Assembly (NCBI GenBank): GCA_016195405.1
Contig: JACPZP010000123.1
Span: 1-43,406 of the forward strand
Direction of reading: 5' to 3'
Origin: Planctomycetota bacterium
GTDB lineage: Bacteria; Planctomycetota; Planctomycetia; Gemmatales; Gemmataceae
DNA: 43,406 nucleotides
The notes under the pieces are model-generated. The model did no database searches and had not been told where the DNA came from. It saw only the letters and a list, made by a program, of their open reading frames with translations. The position numbers and the translations under genes are program-made. How positions within the stretch are numbered: the stretch's first letter is position 1; each line of letters begins with the position of its first letter. Positions 6,847 through 19,958 of the stretch are shown in pieces.

Positions 6847-9800
6847 ATGCCCGTCTCGGCCCAACGAGTGATTGAACCTCAGCAAATCCGTAACTTCGGA
6901 CGCTTCGGCGACGCCGTCGAAGTGCCGCCCCTGACCGACGTGCAGACGCGCTCTTATGATCGCTTTCTGCAGCTCGAGGTGGCGCCGGAGAAGCGCACTC
7001 CCACCGGATTGGAGGGCGTGCTCCGCGAAATCTTCCCCATCGAGAGCTACGACAAGACGATCAGTCTCGACTTCATCAAGTATGAGCTTGGCAAGCCGCG
7101 CTACGGCCCCGACGAGTGCCGGCAGCTCCGTCTCACCTACGGAAGGCCCTTCAAAGTTTGGCTGCGCCTTAATAAAGAGCAGCCGGTCGAGGAAGAGGTC
7201 TACTTAGGTGACATGCCGATCATGATTGGCGGCGGCGAATTCATCATCAACGGCGCCGAGCGCGTCGTCGTCAGCCAGCTCCATCGTTCCCCGGGCGTCG
7301 ACTACGTCGTCGAGACCGAAGCCGGCGAGCGCAAGCTCCACAGCTGCCGCATTATCCCCGAGCGCGGCAGCTGGATCGAAATCAACGTCACGAAGAAAGA
7401 GACTCTCGGCGTCCGCATCGATCAGTCGGGCAAATTCTCGGCCATGACGCTCTTGCGCGCGATGGATCCCGGCTATTCCACCGACGCCGATATTCTCAAG
7501 GCGTTCCATCAAACCACGACGCTCAAGCTCACACCGGTCAACCGCGCCGCCATCGAAGGCGCCGTGGCGGTAGGCGATGTCATCGACCCCGAAACCGGCG
7601 AGGTTTATCTCGAAAGCGGCGAAACCATCACCAAGGAGGTGGTCGACAAGATTTATGCCACCGACATGAAGGACGTAACGATTCTGCAGACCAAAACCGA
7701 GCAGGGCAAGGCGGTTGATCCTCTCATCCTGGCCTCGTTGCGCGAAGATCCCACCAACACGCACGAAGAAGCCCTGCTGAAAATCTACCAGCGCCTTCGC
7801 CCCGGCAACCCGCCACAGCTCGAAAAGGCCAAAGAGCTGTTCAAGGAGAAGTTCCAAGATCCCAACCGCTATCGCCTCGGGAAAGTGGGCCGATTTCGCA
7901 TCAACCGCAAGTTCAACCAGGACATCCCCGAAAGCGAGATGACGCTGCGAGCCCTCGATTACTTGAACTCGATCCGTTACATCCTCAACCTCCGCGGCGG
8001 CATCGGCCATGTCGACGACATCGACCACCTCGGCAATCGGCGGCTGCGCACCATCGACGAGCTGGCTGCCGACGAGCTGCGCAAAGGCTTTCTGAAGCTA
8101 CGCCGCACCGTGCAGGAACGCATGTCGATCCGCGATCAGCAGGACATGACGCCGCGCTCGCTCATCAACCCGAAGAGCATCTCAGCCGCCATCGAGTATT
8201 TCTTCGGCCGCGGCGAATTGAGCCAGGTCGTCGACCAGACCAATCCGCTCGCCCAGCTCACCCATGAGCGCCGGCTCAGCGCGCTGGGTCCGGGCGGCCT
8301 TAACCGCAAGCGCGCCGGCTTCGAAGTACGCGACGTCCATATCTCGCACTATGGCCGCATCTGTCCGATTGAGACGCCGGAAGGCACGAATATCGGCCTG
8401 ATTTCGAGCCTGAGCATCTACGCCGGCGTCGATGAATACGGCTTTCTCATCACGCCCTATCGCAAGATCAGTAAGCGAAAGCTCACTGACGACGTGTCGT
8501 GGCTGCGCGCCGATGAGGAATCCCAGGCCCATCTCGCTCCCGCGGACACGCCCTCCGACGGCCACAAGATCACCCAGGACCGCGTGACGGCGCGCTTTGG
8601 CGGCGACTTCAGCGTCATCAGCTCCGACAACGTGCAGTACATCGACATCTCGCCGAAGCAGATGGTGGGCGTGTCGGCCGGCTTGATCCCGTTCTTGGAA
8701 CACGACGACGCCAACCGCGCTCTCATGGGCTCCAACATGCAGCGCCAGGCGGTGCCGCTCTTGGTGACCGAGCCCGCGCTGGTTTCCACCGGCTTGGAGA
8801 AGGAAGTGGCCAAGCACTCCGGAATGGTGGTCAAGACCGAACGCGACGGCACGGTGACCTACGTCGACGCGGAACGCATCCGCGTCGACGACCGCGAGTT
8901 TCCTCTGCGCAAGTTTGTCGGCCTCAACGAGCGCACTTGCCTCAACCAGAAGCCGATCGTCAAGGTGGGCCAGAAAGTCAAGAAAGGGCAGATTCTGGCC
9001 GACGGCGCCGCGACCTATCATGGCGAGCTGTCGCTGGGCCGGAACGTGCTGGTGGCGTTCATGTCGTGGGACGGTTACAACTTCGAGGACGCCATCATCA
9101 TCAGTGAAAAACTCGTCAAGGACGACACGTACACCTCGATTCACATTGAGGAATTCGAAATCGAAATCCGTGAGACCAAGCTGGGCAAGGAGGAGTTCAC
9201 CCGCGACATCCCGAACGTCTCGCCCAAGGCGCTGTCCAATCTCGACGATAACGGCATCGTCCGCACCGGCACTTTCGTAAATCCCGGAGACATCTTAGTC
9301 GGCAAGGTGTCGCCGAAATCCAAAAGCGAGTTGACGCCCGAAGAAAAGCTGCTGCACGCCATCTTCGGGCGGGCCGGCGAAGACGTGAAGAACGACAGTC
9401 TCGAAGTCCCCTCGGGGGTGGAAGGCTTCGTTATCGACGCCCAGCGCTTTAGCCGACGGGCCAGCATGACCGACGAAGAGCGTAAGGCCTTCGACAAGCA
9501 GCACCGCGAGACGGAGAGCCACTGGAATAAGATCATCGCGGAGCAATTCCATGCGCTTAGCGCCGACCTGGCTGAAGTGCTGGACAAGAAGGAGATCAAA
9601 GTTCTGGGTAGTGACAAGGACGACAAAGCCCTCGCCGAGCAGGCGGCCACTTTCAAGGTCAGCGAACTCGATATCCGCTCGCCGGAGCGTCTGAAGGAGG
9701 CGAACAAAGTTTACAACCGTTACTCCGAAAGGCTCACGTTTCTGGTCGACGAAAAGGAACGCCGCCTCAACTCGCTGAAACGCGGCGATGAACTTCCCAG

Positions 9801-10542
9801 CGGCGTGCAGCAGATGGTCAAGGTCTATGTCGCCACGAAACGACAGATTTCCGTCGGCGACAAGATGGCCGGACGGCACGGCAACAAGGGCGTCATTTCC
9901 AAAATTCTGCCCGAGGAGGACATGCCGTTCCTGGCCGACGGCAGTCCGGTGGACATCTTGCTCAACCCGTTGGGCGTCCCCAGCCGCATGAATGTGGGGC
10001 AGATCCTCGAAACGCACCTCGGTTGGGCTGCGCAAAAGCTTGGCTTCAAGGCGATCACGCCGGTCTTCGACGGCGCCAGCGAGGAGGAAATCCGAGCGTG
10101 CCTTAAGGAAGCCGGCATCTCCGAGACCGGCAAAAGCTTTCTTTACGATGGCCGCACGGGCGAACGCTTTGAGCAGCCCGTGACGGTCGGTTACATCTAT
10201 ATGCTGAAGCTGCACCACCTGGTCGACGATAAGGTCCACGCCCGAGCCACCGGACCATACTCGCTCATCACCCAACAGCCTTTAGGTGGAAAAGCGCGTT
10301 TCGGCGGCCAGCGCTTCGGCGAAATGGAGGTATGGGCCCTGGAAGCGTATGGCGCCGCTTATGTGCTGCAGGAACTTCTCACCGTCAAGTCGGACGATGT
10401 GGAGGGCCGCACCAAGATCTACGAATCGATGGTCAAAGGCGAAAACACGCTGGAAGCGGGCACGCCGGCGAGCTTCGACGTGTTGACCAACGAGATTCGC
10501 GGGCTGGCCTTGAACATGCAGTTAGAGAAAAAACGGATTTGA
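6847..10542 (+). CDS. rpoB: DNA-directed RNA polymerase subunit beta
   Basis: The beta subunit forms half of the RNA polymerase active cleft. The 1231-aa protein starts VSAQRVIEPQQIRNFGRFG and ends in the conserved region (RFGEMEVWALEAYGAAYVLQ, SFDVLTNEIRGLALNMQLE). The rifampicin-determining region is near 458-485: LSQVVDQTNPLAQLTHERRL then SALGPGGL. The residues matching E. coli Q513, D516, H526 and S531 are retained (Q460, D463, H473, S478), while those matching F514 and M515 are both Val. GRHGNKGV and the LLNPLGVPSRMNVGQ motif are intact. GGGAGGAG precedes the ATG. rpoC follows only after two small genes. Confidence 0.99.
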   Translation: MPVSAQRVIEPQQIRNFGRFGDAVEVPPLTDVQTRSYDRFLQLEVAPEKRTPTGLEGVLREIFPIESYDKTISLDFIKYELGKPRYGPDECRQLRLTYGRPFKVWLRLNKEQPVEEEVYLGDMPIMIGGGEFIINGAERVVVSQLHRSPGVDYVVETEAGERKLHSCRIIPERGSWIEINVTKKETLGVRIDQSGKFSAMTLLRAMDPGYSTDADILKAFHQTTTLKLTPVNRAAIEGAVAVGDVIDPETGEVYLESGETITKEVVDKIYATDMKDVTILQTKTEQGKAVDPLILASLREDPTNTHEEALLKIYQRLRPGNPPQLEKAKELFKEKFQDPNRYRLGKVGRFRINRKFNQDIPESEMTLRALDYLNSIRYILNLRGGIGHVDDIDHLGNRRLRTIDELAADELRKGFLKLRRTVQERMSIRDQQDMTPRSLINPKSISAAIEYFFGRGELSQVVDQTNPLAQLTHERRLSALGPGGLNRKRAGFEVRDVHISHYGRICPIETPEGTNIGLISSLSIYAGVDEYGFLITPYRKISKRKLTDDVSWLRADEESQAHLAPADTPSDGHKITQDRVTARFGGDFSVISSDNVQYIDISPKQMVGVSAGLIPFLEHDDANRALMGSNMQRQAVPLLVTEPALVSTGLEKEVAKHSGMVVKTERDGTVTYVDAERIRVDDREFPLRKFVGLNERTCLNQKPIVKVGQKVKKGQILADGAATYHGELSLGRNVLVAFMSWDGYNFEDAIIISEKLVKDDTYTSIHIEEFEIEIRETKLGKEEFTRDIPNVSPKALSNLDDNGIVRTGTFVNPGDILVGKVSPKSKSELTPEEKLLHAIFGRAGEDVKNDSLEVPSGVEGFVIDAQRFSRRASMTDEERKAFDKQHRETESHWNKIIAEQFHALSADLAEVLDKKEIKVLGSDKDDKALAEQAATFKVSELDIRSPERLKEANKVYNRYSERLTFLVDEKERRLNSLKRGDELPSGVQQMVKVYVATKRQISVGDKMAGRHGNKGVISKILPEEDMPFLADGSPVDILLNPLGVPSRMNVGQILETHLGWAAQKLGFKAITPVFDGASEEEIRACLKEAGISETGKSFLYDGRTGERFEQPVTVGYIYMLKLHHLVDDKVHARATGPYSLITQQPLGGKARFGGQRFGEMEVWALEAYGAAYVLQELLTVKSDDVEGRTKIYESMVKGENTLEAGTPASFDVLTNEIRGLALNMQLEKKRI

Positions 10543-10555
10543 CTTCGGTTCGTCC

Positions 10556-10792
10556 ATGAAGCTAGGCAAGGCCGCGCAACAAAAGCTTGGCACCCTGGTC
10601 GAATCTGCGGAGCTGACATTGGCCCACTTGATTCGAGCGCGTGGCGGGACTGCAGCCAATGTAAAGGAAGCTGGGCCTTGGGCTAACAAGACTCTGGGAG
10701 AAGCCGCTAATGCTGCAATAAAAGGCGACGATGCCGCCGCAAAGGCTATCAAAATCGTGAAGCAGGCCCGGCGCTTGGGACAGAAATTTTGA
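10556..10792 (+). CDS. Small basic protein of unknown function between rpoB and rpoC
   Basis: This is a 78-aa, Ala- and Lys-rich, probably helical protein with a basic C-terminus (AIKIVKQARRLGQKF). I do not recognise the family and see no signal peptide or membrane span. It begins 14 nt after rpoB with a weak ribosome site. Its stop overlaps the Shine-Dalgarno of the next gene, so the two look like a co-translated pair. Inference: with AGPWANKTLGEAANAAIKGD and a helical basic tail it resembles the cut-off end of a larger polymorphic-toxin-type protein with an immunity-like partner downstream. This is only a structural guess; the ORF could also be a non-functional remnant. Confidence 0.6.
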   Translation: MKLGKAAQQKLGTLVESAELTLAHLIRARGGTAANVKEAGPWANKTLGEAANAAIKGDDAAAKAIKIVKQARRLGQKF

Positions 10793-10801
10793 GGAACTGA
10801 A

Positions 10802-11272
10802 ATGATCGCCGTTGCCCGTCAACCCGAAACCTATGATCCGTTGTTGCTTCCGCCCAGAGATGCGGCCTACCGTCTCCACGATGTCTTCGAGAAAAAGGTT
10901 GACGGATGCCGGGACGAACTCATCTTGGATTTCGGAGATTGTATTCTAACGTTCGAAGTTGACATCGACACGGACACAATCAGCGGCCAGTTTCAACGGG
11001 GCCGGTTCAAACCGACAAATGGCTATGAGAGCGTTCAGGCCTTCCGACCGTGGAAAAAGTACATCGGGAAGCAGTGCGGTTGGACTTGGTTCGCCGTGAA
11101 CCAACAGGGCTATGTGGACAGCGCCTTGATTAGTTTCGAAGGAATAGAACCGAATATCCTCCTGCACGTCATCGCATCTTCGATGGAGCTGTTCGTGATC
11201 AATGCGATGCCACGAGCAATTGCCTCTGTGAAGAAGAAGGGCCGAAAGCCAAGCGCTAAAGCGAGAAAGTAA
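10802..11272 (+). CDS. Hypothetical protein between rpoB and rpoC
   Basis: This 156-aa soluble-looking protein has an acidic N-terminal two-thirds (DELILDFGDCILTFEVDIDT, with GWTWFAVNQQGYVDSALISF) and a strongly basic tail (KKKGRKPSAKARK). I do not recognise it; the pattern resembles small beta-rich immunity or sensor-like proteins. GAGGA overlaps the previous stop, a good ribosome site for the ATG at 10802. Base composition is visibly less GC-rich and the codons less biased than in rpoB and rpoC on either side, consistent with later acquisition. rpoC starts 36 nt downstream with its own GGGGAGA, so polymerase expression may read through this gene. Confidence 0.8.
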   Translation: MIAVARQPETYDPLLLPPRDAAYRLHDVFEKKVDGCRDELILDFGDCILTFEVDIDTDTISGQFQRGRFKPTNGYESVQAFRPWKKYIGKQCGWTWFAVNQQGYVDSALISFEGIEPNILLHVIASSMELFVINAMPRAIASVKKKGRKPSAKARK

Positions 11273-11308
11273 TCAGACTTTATTACCCTGTCTTAGGGGA
11301 GACTTGAT

Positions 11309-15697
<4,389 letters not shown>

Positions 15698-15700
15698 GTT

Positions 15701-15743
15701 GGCCAAAGATTGCTTCAGACCCCGCTGAAGCAATTTCTTGGCC
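15701..15743 (+). terminator. Hairpin terminator after rpoC
   Basis: ATTGCTTCAG (15709-15718) pairs perfectly with CTGAAGCAAT (15725-15734) around the 6-nt loop ACCCCG. An outer GGCCAA/TTGGCC pair (15701-15706 with 15738-15743) extends the stem. It begins 4 nt after the rpoC stop. There is only a short T-rich stretch, so it may act as a processing or 3'-protecting hairpin as well as a terminator. Confidence 0.7.
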
Positions 15744-16054
15744 CCAAGAGTTTGGCGGCAAAGGAGATGCGGAAATGGTTTCAACGCGGCGCTGGGACAG
15801 ACACCATCCGGCACTCGACTGAAACCATCCGGCATGTTGGTGAATGAATTCTGTGTGCGTTTTCATAAGTGGTTCTGCACCAAGGAGTTAATTGTTTCGT
15901 CGGATTCAGTCTCCGCTACGCTCGCGGCCCCTGAATTCAAGGGACCCATCAAAGGCTCAGGTTTACGTCTGGAAGATCTCGCCGATCACGAAGACATGGA
16001 CTACTTGTCCGCCTGATCAAGAGCTTTTTTTTCGCGCGTCGAAGGCGTCGCGCA
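15744..16054 (+). other. Gene-free stretch after rpoC
   Basis: Roughly 310 nt of lower-GC sequence. Short open frames exist on both strands, but none shows a recognisable domain, a ribosome site or consistent codon bias. It borders two antitoxin-like gene fragments, so it probably contains decayed accessory DNA. I see no repeat or RNA structure here beyond the upstream hairpin. Confidence 0.4.
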
Positions 16055-16372
16055 ATGCGCGCCCGCGGTCCGACGTTTTACCTTTTCGGCTTTTGTCGGC
16101 GCCAGGAGGTTCGGCGGACGACCATCCCATACCAGTGCCAACGCTTGCACGATGGCAAGCCGATAACTGTCGTCCTTTCGGGCCTTTCCGTACCACGCTG
16201 TGAGCATTGCGGAGAATTCGTTTTCGACTATGAAGCCGAAGAACAAATCGACCGCGCTTTTCAGCAACAAATCCATGCCCAGGACCGGGACGGAGAGCGC
16301 GTCGGCGGTTCGTTGGCGGATGGGTCCCAAGAAAAAAGCCCGGCAACAAGCGGCGGTGCGGCTCGTTCCTGA
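16055..16372 (+). pseudogene. Remnant of a MqsA/YgiT-type zinc-finger antitoxin
   Basis: A 105-codon frame contains CRRQEVRRTTIPYQCQ, KPITVVLSGLSVPRCEHCGE and FVFDYEAEEQIDRAFQQQ. This follows the layout of MqsA/YgiT-type zinc-finger antitoxins: a first Cys pair, strands, a second CxxC and the start of a helix. Full proteins of this kind normally continue into an XRE helix-turn-helix. Here the frame continues into unrelated-looking sequence (HAQDRDGERVGG) and stops. The first CxxC is also reduced to one Cys, and no good ribosome site is present. I read it as a decayed gene. A functional short zinc-finger protein cannot be excluded. Confidence 0.45.
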
Positions 16373-16383
16373 CAACATCTCCC

Positions 16384-16725
16384 CTAATTGAATTTCCGGC
16401 TTTCAAGCGACTGTGCGCCTCGCACCGGAGCGATCCCTCCGATTTCCTTTGGCGTGGCGCCGTATCGTTCGATGAACAGATCGTCGCCGTCGGTCATCAT
16501 TTGCTGGTCTGAGAGCGGATGATCGCTGCGGATAATTTGTCGCAGGTAGGAAATTGCCTTCCGAAGAGCTTGCAGACGGACGCCATGCTGCCGTCTGATA
16601 GCACCGAGGACGTGCCGTTCGGCCAAGTCGCGGAACGAAAGCATGTGCTGCGCCGCGTCGGCCACCGGCACGACCGGCCGAAACTCGCGCGGGCCCTTTT
16701 TGGTTGGATATTTGCGACCCAGGAC
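16384..16725 (-). pseudogene. Truncated DUF433-type antitoxin-like gene
   Basis: Reading on the minus strand directly from the res stop codon, the frame gives RKYPTKKGPREFRPVVPVAD, then LSFRDLAERHVLGAIRRQHG, LQALRKAISYLRQIIRSDHP and MMTDGDDLFIERYG, before an unrelated tail ending SLESRKFN. This matches the C-terminal domain of DUF433-type proteins, often antitoxins of VapBC-like pairs. The usual N-terminal winged-helix part is missing because the frame begins inside the family, right after res. The C-terminal end is also replaced. A GTG at 16671 could start a 95-aa product, but both ends look cut. Confidence 0.5.
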
Positions 16726-19563
16726 CTAGGCTTCCGACCTGTCAGCCTGTCCGTGTTTTTTCAAGATGTCCTTCACGTCCGCGGGCAGCCAAGAAACGTC
16801 CCAGGCCCATCGGCCGAAGCCGCCGTGGTCATTGACCGCGCGAACCCATTCATCCATGAACTCGCGCTTGGCCTTGTCCTGGAAGGTGTCCTTGCCTTTC
16901 ACCTCGAGAATAAGCATCAAGCTGTTTGCCAGACGGACTAGGAAATCGGGCCGGTACTTATGCACCACGCCTTTGTAGGTGTAGAGGATTTCAAATCCCA
17001 GATGCTCGTTTTTGGCCCAGGCGGCAACATGCTTGTTGCGGTCCAGCTCGAAGGCCTCGCTCGCTTCCCACCGACTATCGAAGACGCAATGGCTGATGTG
17101 GGAGCGTTTGGTTCGTTCGCAGGGCCGCCCCGTATACCAAATGGGCATGTCGCCGGTGCCGCGGATGGGCCTCTCATTGTCAAAAACTGGCGCAAGCGCC
17201 TCCGTGTTCTGGCAGCGAATACTCTCCCAGATATGCTGGACCACTTGATTCATGTTCAAGGTGACGATGAGTCGGCGGCGCACGTCGTCGTCCGCGTAGC
17301 CAGTAGGATGGATCATGAGCCGCTTCGATTGCAGGAACTTGTCCACCAGGCGAATAACCTGCGCCAACAGGTCTTCCCGGTTCCCCGGCCAAGATGGTCC
17401 CATCTGATCGAAAATGTCCCGCGCGGTCTCGAAAACGATCCTCTGCATGCGGAATTTCCGGGCGAGGTCGGCCAGGTCGATTTCCGTCAGCCGGCCAATG
17501 TCCGGCTTGCCTTCGACAATCGGCGCTAGCTCAGCTAGGGTGGCCGTGTCAAAGGCGTTCAATTGCAAGGATTTGACCTGCTCCAAGTCGAGATCCAATC
17601 GTGGCCGATAAACATGATCGATGCGCAGGATGTTCGGCCACGTTATCTCGAATTCCTTCTTCACAAGAAGAGGCTCGATACGAGTCTTGGGCGTGGGCGG
17701 CGGTGGCGGCGGACCGTCACCCCCTTCGTGCGGCAGAAAGGTGAACGGCACGCCGAAGATGTTGACGCACTCCGGCTCAAAAAAGTCACTGTCTGGCTTG
17801 AGATCGTACGACGTGCGGCGCAGGCCGCGCCCGACCACTTGTTCGCATAAGAGTTGGCTGGAGAACGCCCGCAAGCCCATGATGTGCGTGACGGTCTTGG
17901 CGTCCCATCCTTCCGAGAGCATGCCGACGGAAATGACCGCTTGAATCTGCTCGCCGGGCTTGCCGACCTGCCCAACGCTGTCGACCTGCCGCCTCAAAAG
18001 CTCCGCCTGCTGCCCTTTGGTCAGTTTCCTTTCGGGCGTGCCCTCTCCTCCACTCTCGCCTTCGTCCTCGGCCGCCTCCGCGAAATCAAAGAGGGAAACC
18101 GGCTCCTCTTGCTCTTCCGCTTTTTGCAGCACCGCGGAATCGATGTGCAAGGTCCGCTCCGGATCGCACAACTCGGGAATGCGAATCTTACCGCGGTCGA
18201 ACGAGAACTTGATGCGGGCCGCGGTCTCGACGCGATTGGCGACCGTGATCATCACCGGCGGCGTCGGAAAGCCCTGCTTTTGCCACGATTTCGCCGTCGC
18301 CAGCCAGTCCTGCCCCAAGAGGTAGTAGCCGTTGGTCACGAGGTCGGGCAACGGCTCCTGCTCTGCGGCCTTGCGGTTCAAGTTGTCCTTCACCGTGGAG
18401 TCGTTGTAGATGTGATAAAGCCGCGACTTGTAGTCCTTCGCCAGTTGCCCGTCGTCGCGCACGACAACGCGCGGTGTCTTGACGATGCCCGATTCGATGG
18501 CGTCGTTGAGGCCGAAATCGCTGACGATCCAGCCAAACAGCGACTCCTCCGAACTCTGCTTGCCGGAGGGTACAAACGGCGTGGCGGAAAGGTCATAACA
18601 GGCCAGGATGCCGCGAGCGTGGTGGATGCGGTCGAGGCCCCCGACCCACTTGGTGGCTTCGTCCAGTTCCGCCTTGGCCAGACCCGCTTTGGCCAGACCC
18701 TTGGCGTCAGGCGGCACGCGCCAGGCATGGTGGGCCTCGTCGTTGAACACAACTAGATTGCGCGCGCCGGCCATGTCCTGTAGCACTTCACGCACATAGG
18801 CTTCGTCGCTTTTCGCGCCGCGCTTGTCCACCGTCTTTTTCTTCGCCAACTGTTCGTCGGTTTCCCAGTTGAGCGCGTGCCAATTGCGGATGATGACCTT
18901 GCCTTGCCGCAACTTCTCGCGCAGCCCGGCTGGCACGATGGCGAACTCGTCGTAATAATTACCTTCGCTATCTGGAATGAGTACCTGCAAACGGTTGCGG
19001 ACAGTCAGGCCGGGGGCAACGATGAAGACATGTTTGGCGAAACGGCGATCCTGCGGGTAAGCGACCTTGTTCAAAACGTGCCAAGCGATCAGCATGGCCA
19101 TGACGATGGTCTTACCCGAGCCGGTGGCCATCTTGGCGCACAGGCGCGAAAAGGGACCGCCGTCGCCGGGGATGTCGATGCCTTGTCGCTCCGCGGCGGC
19201 CCCTTCCGTGAGCCAAATCATGGTTTCCGCCGCTTCCATCTGGCAGAAAAAGAATCGCCGGCCTTCGCGCTGTTCCGGGTCGTTCCAGTGCTCAAGCAAG
19301 CGGCGCGTGACGCCGGAGACGCCTGGATAGCCCGCGAGTTTCCAGGCCTTGACGCGCGGCCGAATTTGATTGACCAAGGCCAGCTCGATAAAGATGCCCG
19401 GATCGTCAAACGCCTTCGATTCCGAAGTGGCCCGGATATAACCGGCTGGCCGGCGCCCTTCGGCCGTGGAAAACATGCGCGTCTCGCGGTCATAGCTCCA
19501 GTGGAGGGCCGGCTCGCGGTAAGGTGAGTTGAGGATCAGATGGTCGATGCGGTTACGGGCCAT
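16726..19563 (-). CDS. Type III-like restriction endonuclease (Res, BPTD_3080-like)
   Basis: This 945-aa protein combines a superfamily 2 helicase motor with a nuclease. Motifs are ATGSGKT (146-152, Walker A), DEAH (275-278), SATP (326-329) and QVVGRGLRR (575-583, motif VI). The C-terminal domain has E833, PDF at 872-874 and EVK at 887-889, a PD-(D/E)xK nuclease arrangement. Such enzymes translocate or scan DNA and cut unmethylated sites together with a Mod partner. I recognise the architecture as like the BPTD_3080 family. The ATG at 19563 has AAAGG about 10 nt upstream. mod is 1.2 kb upstream on the same strand, but a transposase with repeats intervenes. All catalytic motifs are intact, so it looks functional. 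Confidence 0.9.
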   Translation of the reverse strand: MARNRIDHLILNSPYREPALHWSYDRETRMFSTAEGRRPAGYIRATSESKAFDDPGIFIELALVNQIRPRVKAWKLAGYPGVSGVTRRLLEHWNDPEQREGRRFFFCQMEAAETMIWLTEGAAAERQGIDIPGDGGPFSRLCAKMATGSGKTIVMAMLIAWHVLNKVAYPQDRRFAKHVFIVAPGLTVRNRLQVLIPDSEGNYYDEFAIVPAGLREKLRQGKVIIRNWHALNWETDEQLAKKKTVDKRGAKSDEAYVREVLQDMAGARNLVVFNDEAHHAWRVPPDAKGLAKAGLAKAELDEATKWVGGLDRIHHARGILACYDLSATPFVPSGKQSSEESLFGWIVSDFGLNDAIESGIVKTPRVVVRDDGQLAKDYKSRLYHIYNDSTVKDNLNRKAAEQEPLPDLVTNGYYLLGQDWLATAKSWQKQGFPTPPVMITVANRVETAARIKFSFDRGKIRIPELCDPERTLHIDSAVLQKAEEQEEPVSLFDFAEAAEDEGESGGEGTPERKLTKGQQAELLRRQVDSVGQVGKPGEQIQAVISVGMLSEGWDAKTVTHIMGLRAFSSQLLCEQVVGRGLRRTSYDLKPDSDFFEPECVNIFGVPFTFLPHEGGDGPPPPPPTPKTRIEPLLVKKEFEITWPNILRIDHVYRPRLDLDLEQVKSLQLNAFDTATLAELAPIVEGKPDIGRLTEIDLADLARKFRMQRIVFETARDIFDQMGPSWPGNREDLLAQVIRLVDKFLQSKRLMIHPTGYADDDVRRRLIVTLNMNQVVQHIWESIRCQNTEALAPVFDNERPIRGTGDMPIWYTGRPCERTKRSHISHCVFDSRWEASEAFELDRNKHVAAWAKNEHLGFEILYTYKGVVHKYRPDFLVRLANSLMLILEVKGKDTFQDKAKREFMDEWVRAVNDHGGFGRWAWDVSWLPADVKDILKKHGQADRSEA

Positions 19564-19590
19564 GATGTCGAACCTTTGCAGTTTTCCCTC

Positions 19591-19945
19591 TTAGCCCTGG
19601 AAGGGCGCCGGACTGTAGCCTTCCCTCTAAGCCCTGGAAGGGCGTTGGATTTCTCTTAGCCCTGGAAGGGCGTTGGATTTCTCTTAGCCCTGGAAGGGCG
19701 TTGGATTGTAGCCCCGGCCGAGGCTTTGCGAGGCCGGGGAAGACGGGGCCACGCGGCGTCCAGCCCCGGAGGGGCGGCGGAACCACAGCCCGGCGCTGCA
19801 CTCCGCCGCCCCTCCGGGGCTGAATTCGGCGTTGCGCCCCTCCATCCCAGGGCTCGCAAAGCCTCGCCCTGGGCTACAATCCATCGCCCCTCCGGGGCTG
19901 AATTCCGCGTCGCGCCGCCCTCCGTTGACCCGGCGCCCCGCCCGG
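19591..19945. repeat. REP cluster A, left copy
   Basis: A dense array of palindromic units. It contains GCCCTGGAAGGGC repeats (19594-19714), then GCCCCGGCC...GGCCGGGG (19711-19740), paired AGCCCCGGAGGGGC and GCCCCTCCGGGGCT elements, then CCCAGGG...CCCTGGG (19846-19873) and another GCCCCTCCGGGGCT. The same elements recur in the same order and orientation on the other side of the adjacent transposase, about 822-827 bp away. It lies between the res start and the transposase stop. Translations across it are Pro/Gly/Arg-rich noise. Confidence 0.9.
19631..19714. repeat. 28-bp tandem repeat, three copies
   Basis: Units that begin GCCCTGGAAGGGCGTTGGAT start at 19631, 19659 and 19687, exactly 28 bp apart. 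The first two are identical and the third diverges at its last bases. Each carries a small hairpin (GCCCT-GGA-AGGGC). A more diverged unit lies at 19594, 37 bp upstream. There are no unique spacers, so it is not a CRISPR array. It lies in the leader of res and may reflect local amplification of one REP unit. Confidence 0.85.
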
Positions 19946-19958
19946 GCTGAATCGCAAA

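Noticed and set aside
6426..6875. 149-codon plus-strand frame in the rpoB leader
   Set aside because: It has no recognisable domain, no good start and runs into rpoB out of frame; composition is like non-coding GC-rich DNA.
19631..19714. CRISPR array suspicion for the 28-bp repeats
   Set aside because: Units are directly adjacent with no spacers, and no cas genes occur in the window.
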